From: Microbacterium sp. SLBN-146
GTDB lineage: Bacteria > Actinomycetota > Actinomycetes > Actinomycetales > Microbacteriaceae
Direction: 5' to 3'
DNA: 64,000 nucleotides
Assembly (NCBI RefSeq): GCF_006715145.1
Contig: NZ_VFMR01000001.1
Location: forward strand, 1,488,001 to 1,552,000
The position numbers and the translations under genes were made by a program. How positions within the stretch are numbered: the first letter of the stretch is position 1; each line of letters starts with the position of its first letter. Positions 41,189 to 49,488 of this stretch are shown here, one piece after another. The notes under the pieces were generated by a model. The model worked only from the letters and a program-made list of their open reading frames with translations. It was not told the DNA's origin and searched no databases.

Positions 41189-41746
41189 TCAGCGCGGGTG
41201 ATGCCCGGGATCGATGATCCCGTGAGAGCCGTGGTCCGGCGCCAGTCGTCCGGCTTCCGTCGCTCCGAGTGCGGGGGTGACCGCGCCCGCGACGACGACC
41301 GCGGCGATCAGCAGTACCGAGAGGCGCGGGGGAGCGGCATCCTTCTCCATCCGTAGCCGCCGCCCGCATCCGAGTGCGACGGACAGCAGCAGCGCGCACG
41401 CGAGGGCTGACGCGGCGACGCTCGTCCGTGCGGGATCGGCGAGCAGGGCGGCGACGACGGCGACAACGCCGCCGATCGCCGCGGCGATCGCTGTACGCGG
41501 TGCGGGGAGGGATCCGCGTACGAGCGCCGCTGCTCCCCAGGCGAGAGCGGCCGCGGCGATCACGAGGAGCGGCACGGCGAGGATGATGTCGCCGTGAGTC
41601 GCTGCGGAGGCGCCCAGCGCGCAGGCGAGGAGGCCGGCTCCCCACGCTGCGACGGCAGCCCAGGCCGGCGTGGAGGACCGGCCGACCCGGCTCTCCACAC
41701 CGGCTGGCACCTCTGCCGGACGTGCTGTCTCGCTGAGGAGGGGCAT
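41189..41746 (-). CDS. Hypothetical membrane protein
   Basis: 185 residues with about five hydrophobic segments (around 28-50, 55-75, 85-105, 110-125 and 143-160), an Ala-rich composition and a His/Gly-rich tail ending DPGHHPR. I do not recognise a family. It lies 7 bases after the DUF4383 gene on the same strand, so the two are probably one transcript. No strong ribosome site before ATG 41746, consistent with coupling to the upstream gene. Confidence 0.65.
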   Translation of the reverse strand: MPLLSETARPAEVPAGVESRVGRSSTPAWAAVAAWGAGLLACALGASAATHGDIILAVPLLVIAAAALAWGAAALVRGSLPAPRTAIAAAIGGVVAVVAALLADPARTSVAASALACALLLSVALGCGRRLRMEKDAAPPRLSVLLIAAVVVAGAVTPALGATEAGRLAPDHGSHGIIDPGHHPR

Positions 41747-41753
41747 CGGCTGC

Positions 41754-42167
41754 TCAGGCGGTCCGGGTGTTCGCCGTGACGCCGCGCTCGGCTGCCAGTC
41801 CGATGCCGAGGAGGACGACCGCGCTCGCGAGGTGCAGGAAGTGGTCGAAGGTGTTCAGCGCGAGAACGTTGAGCGCCGACCCGGCCAGGAAGAAGCCCAC
41901 GATGCCGAGCAGCAGGTACGCCGCGCCCACGATGATGTTGACGGTCCGTGCCGCGACGACGGAGACCAGCCCCGCGACCAGAAGCGCTGCGCCGATCAGA
42001 AGGTGCGCGATGTTGTGCAGCGGGTTCACCTCGAAGATCCCGAGGAGCAGGCCACCCTCGGTCGCGAAGAAGCCGACACCTCCCGTGACGGTGAATCCGA
42101 GCACTCCGACGAGGAGATAGACGGCGCCGAAGATGGTGGCGGTGAGACGGTTGACTGACGATCGCAT
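41754..42167 (-). CDS. DUF4383-type small membrane protein
   Basis: 137 residues with four membrane segments. It has NPLHNIAHLLIGAALL and FDHFLHLASAVVLLGIGLA, the repeated N-x-x-H-N/D-H patterns typical of DUF4383 proteins. ATG at 42167 is chosen for its AGGAGG site; a frame from 42191 is longer but unsupported. Function unknown. Confidence 0.88.
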   Translation of the reverse strand: MRSSVNRLTATIFGAVYLLVGVLGFTVTGGVGFFATEGGLLLGIFEVNPLHNIAHLLIGAALLVAGLVSVVAARTVNIIVGAAYLLLGIVGFFLAGSALNVLALNTFDHFLHLASAVVLLGIGLAAERGVTANTRTA

Positions 42168-42469
42168 GGCGAAACCTCCTGGGATATGCACGACGGTGGG
42201 TCGTGTCTGTCAGATGCTTCGTCGCGATCCTCGGATCGGTTTGGGCGGCACGTAAATGAACGACGCCCGTCCGGACATGAGTCCGAACGGGCGTCTTTTC
42301 CGCGAGCAGATCCGCGAGCGATGGCGAGAATGGCACCGGCCCCCCGGTCGGGGCGATCCTCAGCCGCGCAGCACTCACTGCCCGATGTCGCGCGTCGTCA
42401 CCCCACGAGCTCCTCGAGTTCTCTCCAGGCTCCCGCGGATCGGCGAACGCCGCACCACAGATGTCGCGA
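42168..42469. other. Intergenic region with an orphan terminator-like hairpin
   Basis: No gene found. The only clear structure is a hairpin at 42263-42294 (ACGCCCGTCCGGAC, loop ATGA, then GTCCGAACGGGCGT) followed on the plus strand by TTTT. No plus-strand gene ends nearby, so it may end a small RNA read from about 42180, or be a two-way terminator for the minus-strand small gene at 42470. The right part shows nothing recognisable. Confidence 0.5.
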
Positions 42470-42700
42470 TCAGTTGTCGCGCAGCTCTTCCTTGATCTCG
42501 TTGCGAGCCTTGACGGAGTCGCGCTCGGCTTGCGCCTTCTTGACCTCGGCGTCGGCTTCTGCCTCGGCGCGCTTCACCTCGCCCTCGGCTTTCGCTTCGT
42601 CGACCTTGTCGCTGATCCGGTCGGTCGTGTCTTCCCACGTGTCCTTGACCTTGTCGCCGACGGCCTCAGCCGTCTTCTTGGCGTCGTCGAGAAAACCCAT
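42470..42700 (-). CDS. Small charged stress-type helical protein
   Basis: 76 residues from ATG 42700, chosen for an AAAGGGGAA site. Almost entirely helical and highly charged (long Glu/Lys/Ala repeats such as VKRAEAEADAEVKKAQAERD), with an N-terminal MGFLDDAKKTAEAVGDKVKD like that of CsbD/LEA-like or YtxH-like stress proteins. No membrane segment. Function unknown; a general-stress protein is plausible. Confidence 0.75.
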   Translation of the reverse strand: MGFLDDAKKTAEAVGDKVKDTWEDTTDRISDKVDEAKAEGEVKRAEAEADAEVKKAQAERDSVKARNEIKEELRDN

Positions 42701-42827
42701 GATGTTCCCCTTTCCAGATTTCTGCATTTCGAGATTAGGTGGGTGTGTGGATGAAGAGGAGGGGGTTGCGCCGCGGGGGCCGCGTTGATACGCACGCCGG
42801 GCGCCCGTTCGGCCCTAAGCTGACCGC

Positions 42828-43211
42828 ATGCTCGATGCGAACACGATCACCTCCGGGGCCGACCTCACCGCGGCCTACAGCGTTTCGGGCGTTTTTGCCC
42901 TCATTTGGTACGTCCTCGTCGCCGTCGCCTTGTGGAAGGTCTTCAGCAAGGCGGGGTATCCCGGCATCCTCGCGATCATTCCGATCGTGAACGTCTTCTT
43001 CCTGGTCAAGATCGCGGGATACTCCGCGTGGCTCGGCCTGCTGTACCTCATCCCGATCGTCGGCTGGATCTTCTCGATCGTCGTTGCCGTCCGCGTTGGC
43101 CGGGGCTTCGGTAAGGGGGGAGCATGGTCGTTCTTCCTTCTGTGGCTCTTGGCGTTCATCGGATACTTCATCCTCGGCTTCGGCAAGGCGACGTACTCGA
43201 AGCCCGAGTGA
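42828..43211 (+). CDS. DUF5684-type membrane protein
   Basis: 127 residues with three to four membrane segments. Contains WKVFSKAGYPGILAIIPIVNV and YSAWLGLLYLIPIVGWIFSI, a pattern typical of the DUF5684 family of actinobacterial small membrane proteins. No known function. Start ATG 42828 has no strong ribosome site but fits the protein. Confidence 0.85.
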   Translation: MLDANTITSGADLTAAYSVSGVFALIWYVLVAVALWKVFSKAGYPGILAIIPIVNVFFLVKIAGYSAWLGLLYLIPIVGWIFSIVVAVRVGRGFGKGGAWSFFLLWLLAFIGYFILGFGKATYSKPE

Positions 43212-43282
43212 CGCTGCCCACCTCTCATCGAGGGCGGTGATGGTCGCCGCGAACGATACCCTCGATATGGAGGTGCGAATTC

Positions 43283-43858
43283 GTGGGCAAGACCGCAGAC
43301 GCCATCGCCGAGGGTGTCTCGATCGCCTTCGCAGCGGCACGGCTGTCCGTCCGCAACCGCATCCTCGTCGAGACGATCGCCAACGGTGAGCTCTTCGATG
43401 CCGAACGCTTCGGTCCGTACGCTCGTGAGACCCTCCTGGCGCTCGCTGCCGAGCAGGAAGCGGCGGCGGATCTCGCCAAAAAGCAGCGTAAGAAGGCGTG
43501 GGGCAAGTTCACCGACCCCGACGGCACGCACGACTACCGCGACAGGGACACCCGCAACCTGCGCAAGCGTCATCGGCAGTACACGGGTGTCGCCAAGGCG
43601 TTGCGCGCGCGGGCGGATGATCCCGACGAGATCCGCGCGCTCGTCGAGGCGTCGCGGGATGCCGCATGGGGTGACGTCGAGGCGAACCTGCAGCGCCGTC
43701 TGACCGTCGAGGGGATGCGTCCCGATCTCGATCCTGACTACGAGCGCATGCGCGCGGCTCGTATGCAGTCCCTGCGCCTCGTCGACATTCCGCGCCTCGC
43801 AGCGCACCGACGCAACGCCGCGAAGGCCTCGGACGGCCCCGATTCGCGCACGCCCTAG
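43283..43858 (+). CDS. Hypothetical Arg/Ala-rich helical protein
   Basis: 191 residues from GTG 43283 with GGAGG 10 bases upstream. Mostly helical, basic, with LAKKQRKKAWGKFTDPDGTHDYRDRD in the middle and no membrane segment or signal peptide. Relatives in Microbacteriaceae are sometimes labelled asparagine synthase, which the sequence does not support: there is no N-terminal Cys amidotransferase or ATP loop. Function unknown. Lies directly before the tRNA gene. Confidence 0.8.
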   Translation: MGKTADAIAEGVSIAFAAARLSVRNRILVETIANGELFDAERFGPYARETLLALAAEQEAAADLAKKQRKKAWGKFTDPDGTHDYRDRDTRNLRKRHRQYTGVAKALRARADDPDEIRALVEASRDAAWGDVEANLQRRLTVEGMRPDLDPDYERMRAARMQSLRLVDIPRLAAHRRNAAKASDGPDSRTP

Positions 43859-43900
43859 GCGTGGGGTATTCTGGACGCTGGTCCGCGCGAGTGTGACCAT

Positions 43901-43973
43901 GCGCCCGTAGCTCAATGGATAGAGCATCTGACTACGGATCAGAAGGTTGGGAGTTCGAGTCTCTTCGGGCGCA
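43901..43973 (+). tRNA. tRNA-Arg (anticodon ACG)
   Basis: 73-base cloverleaf. Acceptor arms GCGCCCG and CGGGCGC plus discriminator A; D arm GCTC...GAGC; anticodon stem TCTGA/TCAGA with loop CTACGGA, giving anticodon ACG for CGN arginine codons; T arm GGGAG-TTCGAGT-CTCTT with two wobble pairs. CCA is not encoded. Confidence 0.97.
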
Positions 43974-43994
43974 CACTGTGTTGAGACAGTACCT

Positions 43995-44026
43995 ACGAAG
44001 GCCCGCGGTCACCCGCGGGCCTTCGT
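43995..44026 (+). terminator. Terminator of tRNA-Arg
   Basis: Perfect 14-base arms ACGAAGGCCCGCGG and CCGCGGGCCTTCGT with a 4-base loop, followed by GTTT, 21 bases after the tRNA. Confidence 0.85.
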
Positions 44027-44074
44027 GTTTCCCAGCGCGTGTGGCCGTCCGTTAGCCGTCCTCCGGTTCTCCGT

Positions 44075-44176
44075 CCGCGAGACTGCATCCTCCGTTCTCC
44101 GGCCGGTGAGACTGCACGTGCCGGCCGAGAGTGCACACGCGCGCCGCTGTCTCGGCCGTGAGGTGCAGTCTCGCGG
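44075..44176. repeat. Dispersed palindromic repeat (GAGACTGCA family), copy B
   Basis: Ends are perfect 13-base inverted repeats CCGCGAGACTGCA and TGCAGTCTCGCGG. The interior has further GAGACTGCAC and GCTGTCTCGGCCG units. Same layout as 17544-17616 but about 30 bases longer in the middle. The surrounding intergenic stretch 44027-44443 carries no gene. Confidence 0.75.
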
Positions 44177-44254
44177 CTGTCGTGGCGGTGGTGACGGATG
44201 CTACGGCCCGAGGCGCGAGGTCACAGTCCCTCGACCCGGGGTGGTGAACGGTAT

Positions 44255-44346
44255 GGCATGCCCATTAACTCGCGGCGGCATGCCTAGGGGTGAAGGCCGG
44301 ATGAAGAATCAACCCCGAACGGTCCTCATTCGATTCTGGACCGTTC
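44255..44346. promoter_or_regulatory. Paired palindromes upstream of the LuxR-family regulator
   Basis: Two copies of the 8-base palindrome GGCATGCC at 44255-44262 and 44277-44284, centres 22 bases apart (two helical turns). An inverted repeat GAACGGTCC/GGACCGTTC follows at 44317-44346 with a 12-base gap. This AT-richer stretch ends about 100 bases before the regulator start. Looks like binding sites for a dimeric regulator, possibly the downstream protein itself. Confidence 0.5.
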
Positions 44347-44443
44347 GCTCTCGATCGATCTGGGGTCGACTCGAGCCACGTACGGGGGAGGGCCTCGGAC
44401 GTCGACTCATTGCGGGCCCGTTACCGCAGGGGGGATTCTGCGC

Positions 44444-46972
44444 ATGCTTCACGAACCCGTCATGCTCCCGAGGACGTCGGCGATACTGCCGCGCACGAGC
44501 CGCTACTGGCTGGTGCGCGAGCGCACCGTCGCGGCGATCAGGGCAGCGCTCGACAATCAACTCGTCATCGTCCGCGCACACCGTGGCGCCGGCAAATCGG
44601 TCGCCGTGCGTCACCTCGCCGATACGCTGCGCGAGGAGGGGCGGAGCGTTCGCTTCCTCTCGTGCAGTGCGTCCGAGCCCGAGGGATTCACCGCGGCGCT
44701 CCGGGCGGCTTTCGGCATCGACGTCGCTGCCGCGGCGACGGAACATGATGCCGCTGATCGCGACGGTGTCCTCATCGTCGATGACGTGGAACTGACCGCC
44801 GCCGACGAGGAGGCGCTCATCGAGCTGCTGTCGACGACACCCGGCCTTACCGTCGTGCTCACCGCTCGGCATCGGACGGGTCTCGAGCGTACGAGCGTCG
44901 CCGTGCGCGTCGACACCCACCTGGTCGACCCCGGCCTGCTGTCGTTCGATGCCGACGACGTCGCGGCCCTCCTCGCGCAGTGCGGAATCACCGCGTCGGA
45001 GGCGGACGCCTCGGCCCTGGGGGCAGAGCTGGACGGCCATGCGGGCGCGATCCACCTCGCGGCGACAGCGCTGAGGTTGAGGGGCGTATCGTCGCCGCAG
45101 CCGCGCGACATCTCGCACGCCGTCGACCACGCGCTGAGCGAATTCGCGGAACTGTGCCGGGGCGCGCTGGACGCAACAGGTATCGCCGATCCGGCGCTGC
45201 TGTTCGTTGCTCCGTACCTGACCAAGCAGGCGGTGGAGGTCCTCTGCGGCGTGACAGCGGAGCAATCGGTCCGCGCTCTCCACGCGCTCGAGTCAGCAGG
45301 TCTTGGAGAGTGCTCGGACTTCACAGACGGGTCGCGATTCCGCCCGCTGCCGCTCCTCCGGGTCGCGTTGTGGAGTCGAAGCGCGACCGATGTCCGCTTC
45401 GGCGCGGGCATCGATGCGCTCGTCACCTTCCTCGCGAACGAGGGCGATCCAGATGCCGCATGCGACGTCGCCATCTCGGCGGGACGCTGGCCGGCGCTCA
45501 TGCAGGTCGTCTCCGACTTCTTCGAGCAGCTCGTCGAGGAGGACCCCGCGAACGTCCGGCACCTGCTCCGCACGATCCCGGCGAACGAGTTCGACGGCAA
45601 CCTCGAGCTCGCGATGCGCGCCGTCCTTCTCGACCTCGACGGTGAGGCGAGCAGAATGCGCCTCGGCCAGTTGGAACGACTCGCGCGTTCGCTGCCGGCA
45701 ATCGCGCCCGGGGCGTCCCTCCTCGAGACCGTTCGCGGACTCACGCTGCACACGATCACGCGGCGACGCCTCGGTCAGTTCGGCAGAGCGGCAGAGGCGG
45801 CGGATCGGCTGGTGGATCCCGTCGCGCGGATCGACATCGACAGCGCTCCCGAGCTCGGAGCCGCGTCGGCCCTGGCGCTCTATGAGAGCGGTCTGTCGCT
45901 CATGCATCTCCGTCGCGTGCGCGAGGCGCGATGGCGGTTCGCCGACGTCCGTCGCCGTGTCCCGGGTTCTCGAGTCGACGCGGACGCGACGGCCTCGCTG
46001 GCACTCCTCTCGCTGCTCAACGGCGAAGTCGGCGAGGCGGCCGTGCTTCTCGCGGACGCTCGACCCGACGCCGCCGCGACGCCGGTCATGCACGTCGCTC
46101 GCGCATTCCTCTTGATCGAGCGCGATGAGACGGCCGAGGCTCTCTCGATCCTGGACGAGCTCGACCGGACCGCCCCCTTCAGCGAATACTGGGTCGTCGC
46201 GCTGGCGCTTCGGGCGTGGGTGAAGCTGTTCGAGGGCGAACCCCAGGCTGCGCTCGCCGTCATCGCTCAGGTGCAGGCTCAGGCGTCGTTCGCATCGGTG
46301 TCACCGCTCTTCGGGAGCTTTCTTCAGTCCGTTCGCTCCGATGCGCTGGTCGCGGCGCGCCAAGCACCGTCTGCGCTCGTCGTCTCACGGGCACCCGAGT
46401 TCGCCGGCGAGACGACAGCCGCCTCGTTGAGCCGAGCTCTTCTGCAGTCGGGTAACGACGCGCAGGTGACGTGGCTCGCGAGCCAGCGCCTCTCGAAGAA
46501 CGCGCCGTCTCCGCGGGTGAAGCTCGAGCTCCTGCTCGTGCGTGCGTGCGCGTGCGTGCACCTCGGTCAGGATGCCGAGGCTCTCGCCTCCCTCGTGAAC
46601 GCCGAAGCGGTCACCCGCGAGCACGACGTGCATGTGCCCTGGCGGCTGATCGCCGACGACGATCGCGATCGTCTGCGCAGCCTGGCCCCACCGTCGGTGA
46701 TGGCGATGCTGGATGCCGACCCCTCGGGCTTCCGCGGGACCCTCGCGCTTCCCCGCCTTTCACGTCGCGAGCGAATGGTGCTCGCCAAGCTGCGCACAGG
46801 CGGCTCGGTCGCGCAGATCGCGAAGGACCTCATGGTGTCGTCCAACACCGTCAAGACGCAGCTGCGCAGCATCTACCGCAAGCTCGGCGTCAGCAGCCGC
46901 TCCGAAGCCGTGCGGGCCGCGTTGGAGTGGGGGATTCTGCAGGAATCCGGGCAGTTGAGGCGGACGCAGTGA
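44444..46972 (+). CDS. Large ATP-binding LuxR-family regulator (LAL/MalT type)
   Basis: 842-residue STAND-type transcription regulator. Walker A HRGAGKSVA at about residues 45-53 and Walker B GVLIVDDVEL at about 106-116 define the ATPase. A winged-helix and helical TPR-like sensor region fill 200-740. The C-terminal LuxR helix-turn-helix is at about 772-835 (LSRRERMVLAKLRTGGSVAQIAKDLMVSSNTVKTQLRSIYRKLG). ATG at 44444 follows GGGGGGA; ATG at 44462 is possible. Its stop overlaps the acyltransferase start by one base (TGATG), so it may control the surface-glycan genes downstream. Ligand unknown. Confidence 0.9.
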   Translation: MLHEPVMLPRTSAILPRTSRYWLVRERTVAAIRAALDNQLVIVRAHRGAGKSVAVRHLADTLREEGRSVRFLSCSASEPEGFTAALRAAFGIDVAAAATEHDAADRDGVLIVDDVELTAADEEALIELLSTTPGLTVVLTARHRTGLERTSVAVRVDTHLVDPGLLSFDADDVAALLAQCGITASEADASALGAELDGHAGAIHLAATALRLRGVSSPQPRDISHAVDHALSEFAELCRGALDATGIADPALLFVAPYLTKQAVEVLCGVTAEQSVRALHALESAGLGECSDFTDGSRFRPLPLLRVALWSRSATDVRFGAGIDALVTFLANEGDPDAACDVAISAGRWPALMQVVSDFFEQLVEEDPANVRHLLRTIPANEFDGNLELAMRAVLLDLDGEASRMRLGQLERLARSLPAIAPGASLLETVRGLTLHTITRRRLGQFGRAAEAADRLVDPVARIDIDSAPELGAASALALYESGLSLMHLRRVREARWRFADVRRRVPGSRVDADATASLALLSLLNGEVGEAAVLLADARPDAAATPVMHVARAFLLIERDETAEALSILDELDRTAPFSEYWVVALALRAWVKLFEGEPQAALAVIAQVQAQASFASVSPLFGSFLQSVRSDALVAARQAPSALVVSRAPEFAGETTAASLSRALLQSGNDAQVTWLASQRLSKNAPSPRVKLELLLVRACACVHLGQDAEALASLVNAEAVTREHDVHVPWRLIADDDRDRLRSLAPPSVMAMLDADPSGFRGTLALPRLSRRERMVLAKLRTGGSVAQIAKDLMVSSNTVKTQLRSIYRKLGVSSRSEAVRAALEWGILQESGQLRRTQ

Positions 46973-49101
46973 TGGCACGACCGACCGTAGAACGAGGCGA
47001 TCACCGTCGCCTCGACATCCAGGGGCTCCGAACGATCGCCGTCCTGGCGGTGCTCTTCGAGCACGTGCTCGGCTACCCCGCGGGCGGCTTCGTCGGCGTC
47101 GACGTCTTCTTCGTCATCAGCGGCTTCCTGATCACCGGCATTTTGCTGCGCCAGCTCGACCGCACGGGTCGAGTGTCGTTCTCGGACTTCTACCGCAAGC
47201 GGATTCGCCGCATCATGCCCGCGGCGCTCCTGGTGCTCGTCGTGACGGTCATCGCCGCGAGGCTGATCTTCAACGTCGCGCGATCGACGACGACATTCTG
47301 GGATGCCGTGTGGTCAGCGTTCTTCGCCGTGAACTGGCGCTTCGCGAGCGTGTCGACGGACTACTTCGCAGCGGAAGGACCGGTGTCTCCGCTTCAGCAC
47401 TACTGGTCGCTGTCGGTCGAGGAGCAGTTCTACCTCGTCTGGCCTGTCGTGCTCGCCCTCGTCGGCCTCGCGGCGGCGCGCCGACGGCACGCGGTCGCCT
47501 TCGCGGCGATCGCCGTGATCAGCGCCGGCTCACTCGCCTGGGCGTTCTGGGAGTCGGCGACGGCACCGAGCGTCGCCTACTTCTCGACGCTGACACGCGC
47601 GTGGGAGCTCGGCCTGGGCGCGATGATCGCTCTGACGGTGCCGCTGTGGAGCAGGATTCCGGCGTGGCTCCGGCCCGTGCTCGCGTGGATCGGGCTCGCC
47701 GGCATCGGTCTCTCGTTGTGGGTGACGACAGAGGCAGGCTTCCCCGCACCCGGCGCGATCCTCCCGGTGGTGTCGACGGCCCTCGTCCTCGCGGCGGGCG
47801 TGGGTGGACAGAGCAGATGGCTGTGGCCACTGACGAACCCCGTGTCGGTGTACATCGGCAACATTTCGTACTCGCTCTACCTCTGGCACTTCCCGGTCTT
47901 CACCTTCGGCGCGATCCTTCTCGCCCGGCCGGCGGAGAGCCTCGGGATGCCCTGGCTCATTCCGGTCGCGACGATCGCGGGCGGCTTCGTCCTCGCGATC
48001 CTGAGCTACCACTTCGTCGAGCAGCCGGTGCTGCGCTCTCGGTGGCTGCTCGGCCCGGGTCGAGGTCGTCGTGCGCGCGTTGCGCCGCGGCACCTGGTTC
48101 TGCTCGGCATCAGTGTCACGACGCTCGCGCTGGTCGCGGCGGCCGTGACCGTGGATCGCGTGTCCCCGGCCGCATCGAGCGCCCCGCAATCCCTCCCTAC
48201 CGCGGCCCCGGGCGAGGGTGAGGAGGGCGCAGAGTCGGCCGCCCTGACGGAGCTGCAGAAGCAGATCGAGGCCGCCCTCTCCGCCACGGAGTGGCCCGCA
48301 GACCTTCATCCGACCCTCGATACGGTCTCGCAGGAGGAGCTTCCGGGCAATACGGCCGCGTGTGGCGGCGCGGTGCTCCCCGAGGACCCGGCTTTCTGCA
48401 CGTTCGGCGATCCCGATGCACCGAAGACCGCCGTTCTCGTCGGCGATTCGATAGCCCAGATGTACGTTCCGGCGCTCGCCGAAGTGTTCGGCACGGGCGA
48501 GTGGAAGCTGCGCGTCACGTCGATGTACGCCTGCCCCTTCATCGCGATGGACGTCGGAAGCCTCGAGGGGCGGATCGATCTGTGTCGCACGCGGAAGGAC
48601 AGGGAGGTGCAGATCGTCCAGGAGACCCAGCCTGATCTCGTCATCATCGGCAACACCTACTGGCGGGCGAGTGACGAGAGCGGCACAAAGGCCGCGATGA
48701 CCGACTGGGATGCCGCGTTCCGCGCTTCGCTCGACCAGATCAAGGGATCGGCGAAGGCACTGCTCGCGCTCCCTCCGCCGGTACCCGACAAAGTCATCAC
48801 CGACTGCATGACGAGCGTGTCGACGCCCGCCGATTGCATCAGCTCGATGAACAGTACGGATTGGGCCGAGATGGCCAATCTGCAGAAGTCGGCGATCGAG
48901 GATGTCGGCGGGGTTTTCATCGACAACCGCGCATGGTTCTGCAACGCGGACGGGTTGTGCCCGCCGATCGTGGGGTCGATTCTCGTCAAGAAAGACCAGG
49001 CGCACATCACGGCCGACTACGCGCGGTTCATCACGCCGGTCATCCGCGATGACATCACGGCGACGGGCCTCCTCGAGGGTGCTGCCCCCGCGGAAGGGTG
49101 A
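46972..49101 (+). CDS. OafA-type acyltransferase with C-terminal SGNH domain (1)
   Basis: 709-residue membrane enzyme that likely transfers acetyl groups to a surface glycan. The N-terminal half (about 10-360) is an Acyl_transf_3 domain of some ten membrane segments, starting LDIQGLRTIAVLAVLFEHV with the conserved His, then GFVGVDVFFVISGFLIT, KRIRRIMPAALL and YWSLSVEEQFYLVWP. A linker leads to an SGNH hydrolase-like domain (about 480-700) outside the membrane, with Ser493 in VGDSIA and the Asp675/His678 pair in KDQAHIT. Translationally coupled to the LuxR-family gene. Two paralogues lie nearby (49489 and 55107). Confidence 0.93.
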   Translation: MARPTVERGDHRRLDIQGLRTIAVLAVLFEHVLGYPAGGFVGVDVFFVISGFLITGILLRQLDRTGRVSFSDFYRKRIRRIMPAALLVLVVTVIAARLIFNVARSTTTFWDAVWSAFFAVNWRFASVSTDYFAAEGPVSPLQHYWSLSVEEQFYLVWPVVLALVGLAAARRRHAVAFAAIAVISAGSLAWAFWESATAPSVAYFSTLTRAWELGLGAMIALTVPLWSRIPAWLRPVLAWIGLAGIGLSLWVTTEAGFPAPGAILPVVSTALVLAAGVGGQSRWLWPLTNPVSVYIGNISYSLYLWHFPVFTFGAILLARPAESLGMPWLIPVATIAGGFVLAILSYHFVEQPVLRSRWLLGPGRGRRARVAPRHLVLLGISVTTLALVAAAVTVDRVSPAASSAPQSLPTAAPGEGEEGAESAALTELQKQIEAALSATEWPADLHPTLDTVSQEELPGNTAACGGAVLPEDPAFCTFGDPDAPKTAVLVGDSIAQMYVPALAEVFGTGEWKLRVTSMYACPFIAMDVGSLEGRIDLCRTRKDREVQIVQETQPDLVIIGNTYWRASDESGTKAAMTDWDAAFRASLDQIKGSAKALLALPPPVPDKVITDCMTSVSTPADCISSMNSTDWAEMANLQKSAIEDVGGVFIDNRAWFCNADGLCPPIVGSILVKKDQAHITADYARFITPVIRDDITATGLLEGAAPAEG

Positions 49102-49104
49102 GAC

Positions 49105-49141
49105 ATGCGCGCCGGGGTTGTAGGACGACCTCGGCGCGCAT
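49105..49141. terminator. Bidirectional terminator between convergent genes
   Basis: 10-base arms ATGCGCGCCG and CGGCGCGCAT around a 17-base loop, between the stop at 49101 and the minus-strand PqqD-like stop at 49173. Confidence 0.65.
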
Positions 49142-49172
49142 CCCGCTGTCGGAGGCCGCAACCGAGCGTGCT

Positions 49173-49478
49173 TCAGGCGGGCGTCTCGACCCGTGTGAGG
49201 AGCCCTGCCGTCGCGAGCGTCTCGCAGCACTCGTGGAGGGGTCGCAGGTGTGTGCCGGCATCCTCATCGCCGTCGTCGGGATGCAGAAGTGCCGCGGCCT
49301 CTTCGCTGGTCACGGCGCCGAGAACCCACTCCCAGGCGAGGGCGCCGATGCCCGCGAGACGCCAGACTCGGCAGTCGCGGAGGTCGACGACGTAGCGCGT
49401 CTCATCGTCGACCACCGTCGCCGTGTACTCGGCGGGCGCGTAGGCGCTCGGATCGGGGGCACGGTCGAGGGCTGTCAT
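49173..49478 (-). CDS. PqqD-like protein
   Basis: 101-residue cytoplasmic protein. The pattern RYVVDLRDCRVWRLAGIGALAWEWVLGAVTSEEAAALL followed by a C-terminal helix ending LATAGLLTRV matches the winged-helix PqqD fold (RiPP-recognition-like). Such proteins also occur in polysaccharide clusters together with nucleotidyltransferase-like proteins, one of which is at 61554. ATG at 49478 is 11 bases after the acyltransferase stop with GGGAGAG upstream, so the two genes are one transcript. A peptide-binding role cannot be claimed; no precursor peptide was found. Confidence 0.6.
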   Translation of the reverse strand: MTALDRAPDPSAYAPAEYTATVVDDETRYVVDLRDCRVWRLAGIGALAWEWVLGAVTSEEAAALLHPDDGDEDAGTHLRPLHECCETLATAGLLTRVETPA

Positions 49479-49488
49479 GGCCGGCCCA

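Noticed and set aside
42263..42300. 6C RNA or other known actinobacterial RNA
   Set aside because: The loop is ATGA and the characteristic C-rich loops are absent.
43283..43858. Asparagine synthase
   Set aside because: No glutaminase Cys, no ATP pyrophosphatase loop, and far too short; left as hypothetical.
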